Source: Paenibacillus alkaliterrae (GTDB lineage Bacteria > Bacillota > Bacilli > Paenibacillales > Paenibacillaceae). From it: DNA of 64,000 bases. This document shows positions 33,554 through 43,310 of the stretch, piece after piece. The DNA lies in assembly GCF_021532375.1 (NCBI RefSeq), contig NZ_JAKGAP010000011.1, positions 1-64,000 of the forward strand, written 5' to 3'. Position numbers and translations under genes: made by a program. The notes under the pieces were generated by a model, which saw only the letters and a list, made by a program, of their open reading frames with translations, did no database searches and was not told the origin of the DNA. Within the stretch, counting starts at the first letter, position 1; every line of letters begins with the position of its first letter.

Positions 33554-35002
33554 ATGAGCGAGAAGCAATTTAACCAATATGGATTAAGTGAGGAAATAGA
33601 AAGAGCGCTGGAAAGCTTGGGCTACGAGAATCCGACCGAGGTGCAAAGCGAGGTGATTCCCGTGGCGCTCGAGAAGCGGGATCTCGTCGTCAAATCGCAA
33701 ACGGGCAGCGGCAAGACGGCCGCGTATGGCATTCCGTTATGCGAGCTTGTCGACTGGAACGAGAATAAGCCGCAGGCATTAATTTTGACGCCGACAAGAG
33801 AGCTTGCTGTCCAGGTCAATGAGGACATTACGAATATCGGGCGCTTTAAACGGATTAAAGCGACGGCCGTGTTCGGAAAGTCCCCCTTCCATATGCAGAA
33901 GGCCGAGCTGAAGCAGCGTACCCATATGGTGGTGGGAACGCCGGGCCGCGTGCTGGATCATATCGAGCGGGGAACGCTCGCTCTGGAGCGCATCAAATAT
34001 GTCGTGATCGATGAAGCGGACGAAATGCTGAACATGGGCTTTATCGAGCAGGTGCAGGCCATTATGAAGGAGCTGCCGGTCGATCGTGTAACGATGCTGT
34101 TCTCGGCTACATTTCCGCAGGATGTGGCGAAGCTGGCAGATCAATATTTGGACTTGCCCGTCCATATTGCGATGAAAGCAGCCGGATTAACGACAGCTGC
34201 GATCGAGCATGCGCTCATTGAAGTGAAGGAATCGGATAAGCTGAGCTTGCTGCAAAATGTACTGACCGTCGAAAATCCGGACAGCTGCATTATTTTTTGC
34301 CGGACGCAGGAAAATGTCGATTATGTATTCAGAGAGCTGGCGGAGCTCGATTATCCTTGCGATCGGATACATGGCGGGATGGAGCAATATGAGCGCTTCG
34401 AGGTGATGAATGCTTTTCGGAGAGGCCAATTCCGCTATTTAATCGCAACCGATGTAGCGGCCAGGGGCATTGACATTACCAATATTACGCATGTTATTAA
34501 TTATGACATCCCGCTGGAGAAGGAAAGCTACGTGCATCGCACGGGGCGAACGGGCCGGGCAGGGCAATCGGGCAAAGCGATTACCTTCGTGACTTCCAAG
34601 GATAGCAGGCGGTTATCCGATATTGAAGGTTATATCGGTTTTGCGATTCCGCGCGTTACGGCTCCGTCTGAAGCGGCTGTCGAGGCGGGGAGGGAGCCGT
34701 TTGAACGGAAGCTGCAAATCGGGCCGATCCTAAAGAAAGATAAGCGGGAGCAGCTTAATAAGCAGATTATGAAGCTTAACTTCAATGGCGGGAAGAAGAA
34801 GAAGTTCCGTGCGGTCGACTTTGTAGGGACGATTGCCAAATTAGAAGGGGTAACGGCGGACGATATTGGCATCATTACGATACTCGATCATGTCACGGAC
34901 GTCGAAATATTGAATGGCAAAGGGTCGCTGGTACTCGAACTGATGAAGAATACGACGGTCAAGGGCAAGCTGTTAAAGGTGCGTAGAGGGAATAAGTCCT
35001 AA
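33554..35002 (+). CDS. dbpA: DEAD-box RNA helicase DbpA/YxiN
   Basis: A 482-residue ATP-dependent RNA helicase that acts in 50S ribosome assembly. The Q motif is at [20 protein letters not shown]. Walker A is [11 protein letters not shown], the box is [13 protein letters not shown], motif III is LFSATFP and motif VI is [10 protein letters not shown]. The C-terminal 75 residues ([20 protein letters not shown] onward) are the RNA-binding domain that recognises hairpin 92 of 23S rRNA and marks the DbpA/YxiN branch. GGAAGAGG precedes the ATG. A terminator follows at 35032. Confidence 0.92.
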   Translation: MSEKQFNQYGLSEEIERALESLGYENPTEVQSEVIPVALEKRDLVVKSQTGSGKTAAYGIPLCELVDWNENKPQALILTPTRELAVQVNEDITNIGRFKRIKATAVFGKSPFHMQKAELKQRTHMVVGTPGRVLDHIERGTLALERIKYVVIDEADEMLNMGFIEQVQAIMKELPVDRVTMLFSATFPQDVAKLADQYLDLPVHIAMKAAGLTTAAIEHALIEVKESDKLSLLQNVLTVENPDSCIIFCRTQENVDYVFRELAELDYPCDRIHGGMEQYERFEVMNAFRRGQFRYLIATDVAARGIDITNITHVINYDIPLEKESYVHRTGRTGRAGQSGKAITFVTSKDSRRLSDIEGYIGFAIPRVTAPSEAAVEAGREPFERKLQIGPILKKDKREQLNKQIMKLNFNGGKKKKFRAVDFVGTIAKLEGVTADDIGIITILDHVTDVEILNGKGSLVLELMKNTTVKGKLLKVRRGNKS

Positions 35003-35031
35003 TGGCCGACAGGCTGACTGTACCAAGAGCG

Positions 35032-35065
35032 CCGCCTGCTTCCTAATGAAAGCAGGCGGTTTCTT
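35032..35065 (+). terminator. terminator of dbpA
   Basis: CCGCCTGCTT pairs with AAGCAGGCGG, followed by TTTCTTG. Confidence 0.75.
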
Positions 35066-35074
35066 GTAAATAAA

Positions 35075-35438
35075 GCTATATAAGTTGAACTAATCAATCT
35101 CGCGAGTTCACGGCTGCTCCGGCAGCACGAACTGGAATAACTCCAGCTGTCTCAGACACACTCTATTAAAGCAACCACCACTCACCCAAATTAGTCTAGA
35201 AAATAGATCTAATCCGATCAAACTAACCCATTCAGCCAACTTTGGTCTAGAAACTAGCTTTAATACGTCGCACCATCCGCTATTCGCCCTCAAAAGCTCA
35301 CTTACTCGCTGATGGAGTAAGTTTAGCGGGATCTTTTCCAGTTAGATTCGTCATTCATCTCGCAGGAGCGAAGCTATTTTGTCAACATGCTTAATAGGAC
35401 CTGAAAAACTATGCTAACATTAGTTCAACTTATATAGC
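35075..35438. mobile_element. 364-bp MITE-like element with 20-bp perfect inverted repeats
   Basis: GCTATATAAGTTGAACTAAT at 35075-35094 recurs as its exact reverse complement at 35419-35438. The interior has no gene, contains small hairpins (for example GCTGC-TCCG-GCAGC) and holds one copy of the dispersed palindromic repeat. Long perfect terminal inverted repeats around a short non-coding body are the definition of a miniature inverted-repeat element. I cannot see a clear target-site duplication, so an alternative is a single large structured RNA or terminator region. Confidence 0.5.
35127..35270 (+). repeat. dispersed palindromic repeat, copy 2
   Basis: A hairpin CTGGA-ATAAC-TCCAG is followed by CTCTATTAAAGC-ACC and two near-palindromes: TCTAGAAAATAGATCTAA (about 35194) and TCTAGAAACTAGCTTTAA (about 35250). 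The order and spacing match copy 1 at 3670 and the inverted copy 3 at 52845. It lies inside the MITE-like element. Confidence 0.55.
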
Positions 35439-35489
35439 CTATTAGAGAGTTGCCGCTGCTTGCAAAAGAGGAGATAATCGCTCACGCGT

Positions 35490-35846
35490 TTACAGCTGCA
35501 GCCACCATACGCCCGCGCACTCGGGCAGCTGCACAAGCTTCCGGCTGGCTACGCGGTCTGCGAGCTCATCGCTGAAGAAGAAGCGGGTAAGCTGCTCCGC
35601 CTGGAGCGTGTTGTCGAATTGGTAATCCGTACGAATCCATTTATGAGAGAAGCCGTACTCTTGAACCAGCTCGTCGTAGTAAGGCTTTAGAAACTCGGGC
35701 GGATTTGGCGTTTCATAGCCGGTACCCATCGTCTCGAAAATAATAATCATGCCTCCCGGCCGCAGTACGCGCATCATTTCGTCCATGACATCCCTAATGT
35801 TTTGCTTCCAGTTAGGGATATTTGCGCTGCCTACATAACAAATGCT
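35490..35846 (-). pseudogene. C-terminal fragment of a SAM-dependent methyltransferase
   Basis: On the minus strand about 118 codons are open: VGSANIPNWKQNIRDVMDEM, then MRVLRPGGMIIIFETMGTG and the C-terminal part of a class-I methyltransferase ending CAGVWWLQL. The SAM-binding glycine-rich motif (D/E-x-G-x-G-x-G) and everything before it are absent. The frame is closed upstream by a TGA. The gene has lost its N-terminal half, so the product should be inactive. Confidence 0.65.
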
Positions 35847-35849
35847 TCA

Positions 35850-36098
35850 AGGCGGAAACGCATACATGTTATTTTTGCTTTCTCAATACGAACCTTGGGT
35901 AATGGGCTGATTCGCCTAGTCTTGGGCGATAGGTCATATTTGCAAAAGGGTTCATTCAGCTGATTTGAATCAAAAACGACATATTGTCCATATGTTGATT
36001 TCACCTGGCAATACGAACGAAAACACGGCCTGTAAGCGGTTTCCGCGACCCTCCAAAATGACATATTTACGGTTGATGCGTTTATTGGCTAAGCTTTG
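35850..36098. other. intergenic stretch, no supported gene
   Basis: Low-quality open frames on both strands lack ribosome sites and recognisable domains. The segment separates the methyltransferase fragment from the sugar-uptake locus and may be eroded sequence. Confidence 0.35.
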
Positions 36099-36112
36099 TG
36101 TAAGCGTTAGCA
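36099..36112 (+). promoter_or_regulatory. cre-like CcpA site
   Basis: TGTAAGCGTTAGCA matches the catabolite-responsive element consensus (TGNAARCGNWWWCA) at all but one fixed position. It lies 65 bases before the first permease start, where CcpA could repress the importer when a preferred sugar is present. Confidence 0.45.
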
Positions 36113-36176
36113 ATCACCGGTTCCGGCATAGAACGCATAACGAAAGAAACTAACTTCATGAGGAGGGGGTGACACT

Positions 36177-37139
36177 ATGCAGGAAACGAAAAGAATCTTA
36201 ACGGGCAGCGCGCTGCCGGGATTGGCGAAGGGCAATAACAAAGCGTGGAAGAGAGTTCTGCAAAATTGGGAACTATATCTATTTATAGCACCTGCATTTT
36301 TCTACTTTCTAATTTTCCATTACGGTCCGATGTACGGCATACAAATCGCGTTCAAAAACTTTATCCCTACCAAAGGCATCTTCGGAAGCCCTTGGGCCGG
36401 CTTCGACCATTTTATCCGTTTCTTTAATTCTTATTACTTTTGGGACTTGCTATGGAACACGCTTAGTATTAGCTTGTATGAATTGGCAATCGGATTTCCG
36501 CTTCCCATCATTCTGGCGCTGGCCTTTAATGAGGTGAAAAACGGCTTCTTCAAACGGACGGTTCAGACCGTAACGTATGCGCCTCACTTTATATCTGTCG
36601 TTGTTATGGCTGGTATGATCATTACGTTCTTGTCTCCCTCAACGGGGATCATCACGCACTTCCTGGAATGGCTTGGATTTAACGCACCGCAATTTCTGAC
36701 GGATCCGAGCTGGTTCAAGACGATGTATGTGTTCTCGGGTGTGTGGCAGGGCGCCGGCTGGGGTACTATTATTTATTTGGCAGCGTTGTCCGGCGTTGAT
36801 CCGCAGCAGCATGAGGCGGCGATTATCGATGGAGCATCACGGTTTCAACGCGTTCGCCACATCAACATTCCGACGATTGTCCCGACGATGACCATTCTGT
36901 TGATACTGAATATGGGGAGTCTGCTTGGAGTGGGATTTGAAAAAATTTTATTGCTGCAAAATCCATTGAACATGGAAGCATCGGACGTCATTTCGACTTT
37001 CGTATATCGTTCGGGGCTTGTAGATGCCCAATACAGCTTCTCGACGGCGGTCGGCTTATTCAATTCGGTCGTTAACGCGATCCTGTTAATTGTAGTGAAC
37101 CAGATTGTACGCCGCACCAATGAGAACAGTTTGTGGTAG
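36177..37139 (+). CDS. sugar ABC transporter permease, LplB type
   Basis: A 320-residue inner-membrane permease with about six helices, of the LplB/YtcP class common in Paenibacillus oligosaccharide importers. The start of the first helix (NWELYLFIAPAFFYFLIFHYG) and PMYGIQIAFKNF are family hallmarks. The cytoplasmic EAA loop that docks to the ATPase reads EAAIIDGASRFQRVRHINIP. GGAGGGGGTGA precedes the ATG. It is the first gene of a three-gene operon with a second permease and a binding lipoprotein. No ATPase gene is present, so a shared MsmX-type ATPase is expected. Confidence 0.88.
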   Translation: MQETKRILTGSALPGLAKGNNKAWKRVLQNWELYLFIAPAFFYFLIFHYGPMYGIQIAFKNFIPTKGIFGSPWAGFDHFIRFFNSYYFWDLLWNTLSISLYELAIGFPLPIILALAFNEVKNGFFKRTVQTVTYAPHFISVVVMAGMIITFLSPSTGIITHFLEWLGFNAPQFLTDPSWFKTMYVFSGVWQGAGWGTIIYLAALSGVDPQQHEAAIIDGASRFQRVRHINIPTIVPTMTILLILNMGSLLGVGFEKILLLQNPLNMEASDVISTFVYRSGLVDAQYSFSTAVGLFNSVVNAILLIVVNQIVRRTNENSLW

Positions 37140-37157
37140 AAGAAGGGGGTGAGATCT

Positions 37158-38066
37158 ATGGTTTCCGCCGTAAAAGAAACCGGCAGAGATAAAGTATTCG
37201 TTATTTGCAACTATATTTTTGTATTTCTAGCCTTTATTGTTGTGGCATATCCCGTGCTGTATATGATCAGTGCTTCGATCAGTGATCCGAAGCTGGTCGG
37301 CTCGGGCGAAATGTGGCTGTTGCCGAAAGGGATCACATTTGAGGGCTATGAGAGAGTGTTCCAGAACTCGAGTATATGGACGGGCTACGGCAACACCATC
37401 CTATATACGGCGGTGGGGACGCTGATCAATCTGTTCGTAACGCTGCCGGCAGCCTATGCGCTTAGCCGCAAAGATTTTGCGGGACGCAACTTTTTTATGG
37501 GCATGTTCATGGTGACCATGTTCTTCGGCGGCGGCCTTGTGCCAACTTACTTGCTCGTCAAAGAGTTAAACATGGTGAACACGATGTGGGCGATCATTAT
37601 TCCTTCGGCCGCTTCGATCTGGAACATCATTGTATCCCGGACGTTCTTCCAGTCCTCGATACCGAAGGAGCTGCAAGAGGCCGCTCAAATCGACGGGTGC
37701 ACGAACATGCGGTTGTTCATCAAGATCATTCTGCCGTTGTCGATGCCGATCATCGCCGTTATGGGGTTGTTCTACGGTGTAGGCAATTGGAACAGCTACT
37801 TCTCGGCGCTTATTTATTTAAATGATGCTGATAAATACCCGCTGCAGCTTGTCTTACGCCAAATTCTTGTTCTGCAGGAAATGTCGGCTCAGGGCGGGGG
37901 AGCCATGGATGCGTCGTCAGCTGCGGCGCTTAACAACAAAGCGGAGATCGCCGCGCTGGTCAAATACGCAGTCATTATCGTGGCAACCGTACCCGTTATT
38001 GCGATTTATCCGTTCCTTCAGCGTTATTTTGTGCAAGGTGTCATGATTGGTTCCGTTAAGGGCTGA
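37158..38066 (+). CDS. sugar ABC transporter permease, LplC/YtcP type
   Basis: A 302-residue permease pairing with the one upstream. FLAFIVVAYPVLYMISASIS opens the membrane part. FFGGGLVPTYLLVKEL is typical of this class. The EAA loop is ELQEAAQIDGCTNMRLFIKIILP, and the protein ends in the family's RYFVQGVMIGSVKG. The ATG at 37158 has AAGGGGGTGA 6 bases upstream; three earlier codons in frame are not needed. It lies 18 bases after the first permease gene. Confidence 0.88.
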   Translation: MVSAVKETGRDKVFVICNYIFVFLAFIVVAYPVLYMISASISDPKLVGSGEMWLLPKGITFEGYERVFQNSSIWTGYGNTILYTAVGTLINLFVTLPAAYALSRKDFAGRNFFMGMFMVTMFFGGGLVPTYLLVKELNMVNTMWAIIIPSAASIWNIIVSRTFFQSSIPKELQEAAQIDGCTNMRLFIKIILPLSMPIIAVMGLFYGVGNWNSYFSALIYLNDADKYPLQLVLRQILVLQEMSAQGGGAMDASSAAALNNKAEIAALVKYAVIIVATVPVIAIYPFLQRYFVQGVMIGSVKG

Positions 38067-38107
38067 TCTTGCTCATAAATGATTGAAAGAAAAGGGGAGA
38101 AGATTCG

Positions 38108-39733
38108 ATGAAAAAGCTTCGCAAAACATCAGCATGGTTGTTGTGTCTCACTTTGCTCGTGTCATTATTGGCAGCTTGCGGTTCATCCAATGACGAGGGT
38201 GCTGCCGGCGGTACAAATGCAACAGACGTTTCCAAGACGGCTGAGGATGTCAAGAAAGAAGGTTTTCCGATTGTTAGCGAGCCGCTTACGTTGACAATGA
38301 TGTCGCAAGACGCCGGCGTAGCGGACTGGAATAAAATGCCTGTTCTTCAAGAGATGGAGAAATTGACAGGCATCAAGCTGGAATACCAAAACTCGCCGAT
38401 TGACAGCTTCGCCACCAAGAAAAACCTGGTATTTGCCAGTGGCAATTTGCCGGACATCTTCTATGCTGCGGATCTTAAGCCCGCTGAACAAGTAACCTAC
38501 GGCAGTCAGGGCGTTCTTATCCCGCTTGAAGGTTATATCGATAACGGTTATGCGCCTAATCTTAAAAAGATTTTTGACGAGAATCCGGATATCCGTAAGT
38601 CGTTTACAACGCCTGACGGCCATATGTATGCGCTTCCGAATATCGATTTGGCAGCGGTCTGGTATCGCAGCCCGATGTGGTATAACGGTAAGATTTTGAA
38701 AGCCCTTGGAGTAACCGAATTGCCTAAGACAACAGATGAGTTCTATGCCTTTCTGAAGCGTGTCAAAGAGGAAGATCCGAACGGCAACGGGAAGCAGGAT
38801 GAAATTCCGCTTACTTCCGTTAAGCTGGACGATTTGCGTATGTTCTTCCTTGGTTTCTGGGGCATTTATAATGAGGTCATCTATGCCGATAAGGATGGTA
38901 AAGTGCACTATACGCCGCAAGAAGAAGGCTACAAAGGTTATTTAACATTTTTGAATCGTCTGTGGAATGACAATTTGCTCGACCACGAAACATTCTCGCA
39001 GACGGCTGATCAGAAGAAAGCCAAAGGGCAAAATAATCAAATTGCCGTGTTCAATGACTGGTTTCCATACTTTACGCTTGGCGGCGAACCAAGTGGAGAC
39101 AACCCTATGATGACTCCTTTGAAGAGTGAAGTAGCCGGATCCCCAGTCTATGGCAAGCATCCCGGTATTTCTGCGAACGGTACCTTTGCCATTTCGAGCA
39201 GCAACCCGGCACCGGAAGCGACAATGCGTTGGATCGACTACCTGTACAGCTATGAAGGGGCCACACTGTTCGCTCAAGGTCCTGAGAATTTACTGTGGAA
39301 ATATAAAAACAAGGATACGCACGAGAAAGAATGGCTTCCGGTTCCCGGCGGCGTGGATCGTGAAGAATACCGCGGTACGATGACACCGAACTATGGTATC
39401 CTCACCCCCGGTATGAACGACACCGAGCTTACTAAAGGACTTAGAAGCGAGTTCGACGCATGGATTGATAAGGAAAATGCGGAGAAGCTGACTCCAATCG
39501 GCAAAGCGCCTTTCCCTAACGTTTATTTAACGAATGAAGAGCAGTCCGAAGCTACCGCTTTGTTGTCCGATCTGAACACATATGTGATTCAGATGGAAGC
39601 GAAGTTCGTAACAGGCAATGAACCGCTCTCTAACTGGGATACGTATACGGCCCAAATCAAAAAAATGGGCGGTGACCGTATTGTGGAGCTTTATCAAGGC
39701 GCATACGATCGCTGGAACGAATCGAGTAAGTAG
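38108..39733 (+). CDS. extracellular solute-binding lipoprotein, LplA type
   Basis: A 541-residue lipoprotein. The signal peptide KKLRKTSAWLLCLTLLVSLL ends at the lipobox LLAAC (Cys24). The mature part is a family-1 type binding protein of the large Paenibacillus LplA class (FPIVSEPLTLTMMSQDAG near the N-terminus, then SGNLPDIFYAADLKP). It would capture an oligosaccharide outside the membrane and deliver it to the two permeases. The ligand is unknown; downstream enzymes suggest a glycan with N-acetylhexosamine. A strong terminator follows. Confidence 0.88.
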   Translation: MKKLRKTSAWLLCLTLLVSLLAACGSSNDEGAAGGTNATDVSKTAEDVKKEGFPIVSEPLTLTMMSQDAGVADWNKMPVLQEMEKLTGIKLEYQNSPIDSFATKKNLVFASGNLPDIFYAADLKPAEQVTYGSQGVLIPLEGYIDNGYAPNLKKIFDENPDIRKSFTTPDGHMYALPNIDLAAVWYRSPMWYNGKILKALGVTELPKTTDEFYAFLKRVKEEDPNGNGKQDEIPLTSVKLDDLRMFFLGFWGIYNEVIYADKDGKVHYTPQEEGYKGYLTFLNRLWNDNLLDHETFSQTADQKKAKGQNNQIAVFNDWFPYFTLGGEPSGDNPMMTPLKSEVAGSPVYGKHPGISANGTFAISSSNPAPEATMRWIDYLYSYEGATLFAQGPENLLWKYKNKDTHEKEWLPVPGGVDREEYRGTMTPNYGILTPGMNDTELTKGLRSEFDAWIDKENAEKLTPIGKAPFPNVYLTNEEQSEATALLSDLNTYVIQMEAKFVTGNEPLSNWDTYTAQIKKMGGDRIVELYQGAYDRWNESSK

Positions 39734-39768
39734 CAACACTTCGCCGTCCTTTTGAATGAACTCAAAAA

Positions 39769-39812
39769 GCCAATATACCCGGTCATGCTTCATGATGATC
39801 GGGTATATTGGC
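39769..39812. terminator. bidirectional terminator
   Basis: GCCAATATACCCG pairs perfectly with CGGGTATATTGGC. On the minus strand TTTTTGAG follows. It serves the convergent importer operon and the AraC-type regulator gene. Confidence 0.8.
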
Positions 39813-39823
39813 ATCGTATATAA

Positions 39824-42121
39824 TTATTCTTTTTCGAGATCTGGTTCCGGGTCTGCCAGACCGTTTTCCGAGTTCAGCTTGCGGTATTGGCCCGGAGTAA
39901 ACCCGGTTTCCTTCTTGAATTTACGGATAAAGTTAGGTGTATCGAGGTAGCCGACGCGTATAATGATGTCCTTTAACGGATCGTTCGTTGTTTTCAATTG
40001 ATGCATGACCTCTTCCAGCCTTTTTTGCCAAATGTACGGAATAAAGTTCTGGCCCATCTTCTCCTTGAATGAACGGCTGATATGCGACGGCGAGATGGCG
40101 AACTCGAAGGATATCGTCTCAAGACTGAGCGTATGATCCATAAAGTGACTGTCAATGTAGGCAACTACCTGATCCATTAGTGAATGTTCTTCCTTCTTCG
40201 TATCACGCTCAACCTGCGTGCAGATTCGGGAAGCCAGATTCAGAAAACTGCGTTCTAATTCATCCAACGAATTGAAAGCCATATTTGGTGCAATTTCCTG
40301 CAAAACGTTATGGATGCCGAGCTCGGATGCGGTCTTCAGCATCGTATTCAGAACGTCAAAGCAAATGCAGCGGATGAGCAAGGTGGAAAGCTCCGAAGAT
40401 TGCAAACTTCGGATCGTAGGACTGATCATTTGTGCCGCCACATCATAGCTTCCCAGCTTCAAGCTTTGCGAAAGCTTCAACAGCACGTTATTAGGAATCC
40501 AGTAGGTTTGGTCCGGCGCATAAGACAGCTTCTCGAAATAAGTGACCGTACCGTGCCCGGTTGACAAACGAAGCTCGAATGCGGAACAAGCTTCAATAAA
40601 GGACTGATTTAACTGGTCCGGATTCGAGTAGCAGGTCCCGACGCCAATCATCGGGGTCACATCGGACATTTCGAGCATATGGCTGCGTGCCGCTTCGACA
40701 ATATGACGGATCTGAGTGAATTCCTCCATAGCGCCATCTAGGTTAAAGCTGACTATGAGTGCGAGCTGGTCCAGCTGCGGGAGCTCGACGCCGTAGGCAT
40801 GCGCAGCCAGCTCCGGAAACTCAATCCGGGCAAGCAGCTCGATCATTTCTTGCCGGCTTTGTCTGTCGTCCGGATGAACATCTAATTCGACCCATCCGAT
40901 GACCATCACGAAGTGACGGGAACGGTCGAATTGGAGATCGAACGCTTCCAGGAGGTCGGGCGTCATGCTCCGGGCGTTGCCGTATTTCAGCAGCATGGAC
41001 AAAAAGTGGTTACGGGCATAGGGCTCTTGCAAATCCACCCTTGAGCTGTAATCCTGCAGCGCTGTCCGGATACGCTCAAGCTCGTTTCCGTTCGGAACGG
41101 AATCATTTGCCGAACGGCCCGGATTGGATTTGGAGTTCGCGAATTCCACCAGCATGGATATGGGCTGGTATTGCATTCTGGCAAGCAGGAGCGCGATCGC
41201 GGCGCCCGCAAGGACGACGATGCAGAACAACATGATGATGAAGCTGCGAACATGCAGGACGCTGCTGAAGAACTGGGCGCTCGGCATCAATGTCACATAA
41301 GTCCATCCGTTTACCGCGGATTTGACAGATACGAGGGAATGCGGTTTGCCGTTTAAGGTTTTACTGTGTATGCCCGGGGACAGCTTAAAGAGCGACTTGA
41401 CCTCCGCATCCGTGAGGAATTCGCCTTGGCTGTTACCGGTCAGAATTTGGCCGTTGTTATCGAAAATATAGGATAATCCTTGAAAATTGCCGAGAATCGA
41501 ATCGATTAAGCCGGTTAGCTCGGATTCTTGAATCAAGTACATGACCGTGCCGTGCGGATTAGGGCTGTTCGGTGTGATTGGAACCAGATAAGCCAATATC
41601 GATTGCTGCAAGTAGGTGTTTCGATTGACAAGATCGGCCGGACGCATGGATGGAAATACGACGCTGTTCAAATCCTGGATGAAGTCTGCTTGCTTCCAAT
41701 TGTGAAAGCTGTAATTATTGGCAAACACGTCAAGACTCGACATTCCCTTGGAAGAGTAGATTTTCTCATCTCCGTGGAAATACAGGAACATTTCGCCAAT
41801 GATAGAGCTTGTTGCTTTGTACTGATCAAGCGCTTGAATAGCTTCTCCGCCGAAATAGGGATCACGGACCCGATAAGGGGTCAGCCTTTCGTCATAGGTG
41901 ACGCGGGAGGCGATTTCGCTCAGCTCTTTCATACGGCCGTCAATAATATGTTTGGTTTGCGTTAATTGATTGAGATGAGATTGTTCGACCTCTGACCTCA
42001 GGTTGCTGACAGCGTTCTCATATATAAATACGGTAATGAGGACTAATGGGAGAAGCAAAATGAATAAGTAAGACCAGATATATTTTAAAAATAGTTTGGA
42101 TTTGAAGTAATTCCAATTCAT
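39824..42121 (-). CDS. membrane-anchored AraC-family regulator with extracellular sensor
   Basis: A 765-residue protein. TM1 (about 12-32, LFLKYIWSYLFILLLPLVLI) and TM2 (about 285-310, SFIIMLFCIVVLAGAAIALL) flank an extracellular Cache-like sensor. After a long cytoplasmic linker, the C-terminal 100 residues are an AraC DNA-binding domain (LSLETISFEFAISPSHISRS, then VGYLDTPNFIRKFKKETGFTP). It combines sensor and activator in one chain, without phosphorelay. It stands between the importer and the CBM9/transglutaminase/GH18 operon, divergent from the latter, and most likely controls both in response to an external glycan. Confidence 0.88.
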   Translation of the reverse strand: MNWNYFKSKLFLKYIWSYLFILLLPLVLITVFIYENAVSNLRSEVEQSHLNQLTQTKHIIDGRMKELSEIASRVTYDERLTPYRVRDPYFGGEAIQALDQYKATSSIIGEMFLYFHGDEKIYSSKGMSSLDVFANNYSFHNWKQADFIQDLNSVVFPSMRPADLVNRNTYLQQSILAYLVPITPNSPNPHGTVMYLIQESELTGLIDSILGNFQGLSYIFDNNGQILTGNSQGEFLTDAEVKSLFKLSPGIHSKTLNGKPHSLVSVKSAVNGWTYVTLMPSAQFFSSVLHVRSFIIMLFCIVVLAGAAIALLLARMQYQPISMLVEFANSKSNPGRSANDSVPNGNELERIRTALQDYSSRVDLQEPYARNHFLSMLLKYGNARSMTPDLLEAFDLQFDRSRHFVMVIGWVELDVHPDDRQSRQEMIELLARIEFPELAAHAYGVELPQLDQLALIVSFNLDGAMEEFTQIRHIVEAARSHMLEMSDVTPMIGVGTCYSNPDQLNQSFIEACSAFELRLSTGHGTVTYFEKLSYAPDQTYWIPNNVLLKLSQSLKLGSYDVAAQMISPTIRSLQSSELSTLLIRCICFDVLNTMLKTASELGIHNVLQEIAPNMAFNSLDELERSFLNLASRICTQVERDTKKEEHSLMDQVVAYIDSHFMDHTLSLETISFEFAISPSHISRSFKEKMGQNFIPYIWQKRLEEVMHQLKTTNDPLKDIIIRVGYLDTPNFIRKFKKETGFTPGQYRKLNSENGLADPEPDLEKE

Positions 42122-42281
42122 TTATTCTGCCTCCTGTTATTTACGATGTTGATGAGTTTTTCTATGAATCGTATTTTGATTGAGGTTAATAGTTAATAGA
42201 CTAATGATAACAACAAATCTGCCGTTTGGACATAGAGCGCGCAGTATAATATTGCTGGAAGATAAACTAGGAGGAAAAAAG

Positions 42282-43304
42282 ATGAATTATAGCGGAGTGC
42301 CGGAGCCGAATATTGCATTCGCTCCCAAATCTTATATTTGCAGACGCGCGGCCGGACCGCTCCTACTGGACGGCCGCGTGGATAAACCGTTCTGGGCGGA
42401 AGCGGAGTGGACGGACGATTTCGTCGATATCGAAGGGGATCTCCGTCCGAAGCCTGCGAAGCGAACCCGGACGAAAATGCTATGGGACGATAACTATTTC
42501 TATTTTGCGGCGGAATTGATGGAGGATCAGATTTGGGCGACGTTGACGGAGCGGGATTCGGTCATCTTTTACGATAACGATTTTGAAATTTTCATTGATC
42601 CTGACGGAGACACGCACCACTATTATGAGTTTGAAATCAATGCGCTGAACACCGTATGGGATCTGCTGCTGGTCAAGCCGTATCGCGACGGGGGGCCCCC
42701 GGTTAACGGCTGGGATATTAACGGACTCCAAACGGCCGTGCATATTGACGGCGAGTTGAATCGGCCGGGCGCGGCTAATCGAAAGTGGAGCGTTGAGGTG
42801 GCTATGCCTTGGACCAGCCTGCGCGAGTGCGCGCCCGAAGGCCGCCCGCCGGTAAAGGGCGAATTTTGGCGCGTCAATTTCTCGCGCGTCGAATGGCGCG
42901 CAGAGGTCAAGGATGGCGAATACCGCAAGGTATTGAATCCGGACACGGGGAAGCCCTATCCAGAGGATAACTGGGTGTGGTCCCCGATGGGAATTATTAA
43001 TATGCATTATCCGGAATTATGGGGATATGTCGTGTTTGCCGATGAGGACGGTCCAGAATCGTTTGAACTGCTGCAGGATGAACGCATCAAGTGGGAATTG
43101 CGCAAGCTTTATTACCGTGAGCGCAATTACTTTGCAAGCAGCGGTCAATTTACAACGGACGAGAAGCTGTTAATGGGCGACGGGCAGTGGAGCATTGTGC
43201 CGGTGATCGAGACGACCGGCAGACTGTTCCAGATTTCGGCGCCGTCAACGTGCGGGGGCGCGACCTTTTATATCCGCGAAGACGGAAAGCTGTGGAAGGA
43301 GTGA
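42282..43304 (+). CDS. CBM9-like carbohydrate-binding protein
   Basis: A 340-residue protein with a family-9-type carbohydrate-binding beta-sandwich: LLLDGRVDKPFWAEAEWTDD at the start, then TKMLWDDNYFYFAAELMEDQ and the metal/sugar loop VIFYDNDFEIFIDPDGDTHH. There is no signal peptide, so unlike xylanase CBM9 modules it probably works in the cytoplasm. The start is the ATG at 42282, with AGGAGG 7 bases upstream; the 34 codons before it are not translated in this frame. First gene of an operon with the transglutaminase-like protein (6-base gap) and the GH18 enzyme. Confidence 0.8.
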   Translation: MNYSGVPEPNIAFAPKSYICRRAAGPLLLDGRVDKPFWAEAEWTDDFVDIEGDLRPKPAKRTRTKMLWDDNYFYFAAELMEDQIWATLTERDSVIFYDNDFEIFIDPDGDTHHYYEFEINALNTVWDLLLVKPYRDGGPPVNGWDINGLQTAVHIDGELNRPGAANRKWSVEVAMPWTSLRECAPEGRPPVKGEFWRVNFSRVEWRAEVKDGEYRKVLNPDTGKPYPEDNWVWSPMGIINMHYPELWGYVVFADEDGPESFELLQDERIKWELRKLYYRERNYFASSGQFTTDEKLLMGDGQWSIVPVIETTGRLFQISAPSTCGGATFYIREDGKLWKE

Positions 43305-43310
43305 ATAGGA

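Noticed and set aside
35831..36064. 77-codon minus-strand frame (CKYDLSPKTRRISPLPKV)
   Set aside because: It vaguely resembles a transposase tail but has no start, no catalytic motif and no inverted repeats. Evidence is too thin for a call.
38183..38920. 245-codon minus-strand frame inside the LplA-type gene
   Set aside because: Antisense shadow of the binding-lipoprotein gene, with Arg/Ile-rich nonsense composition.
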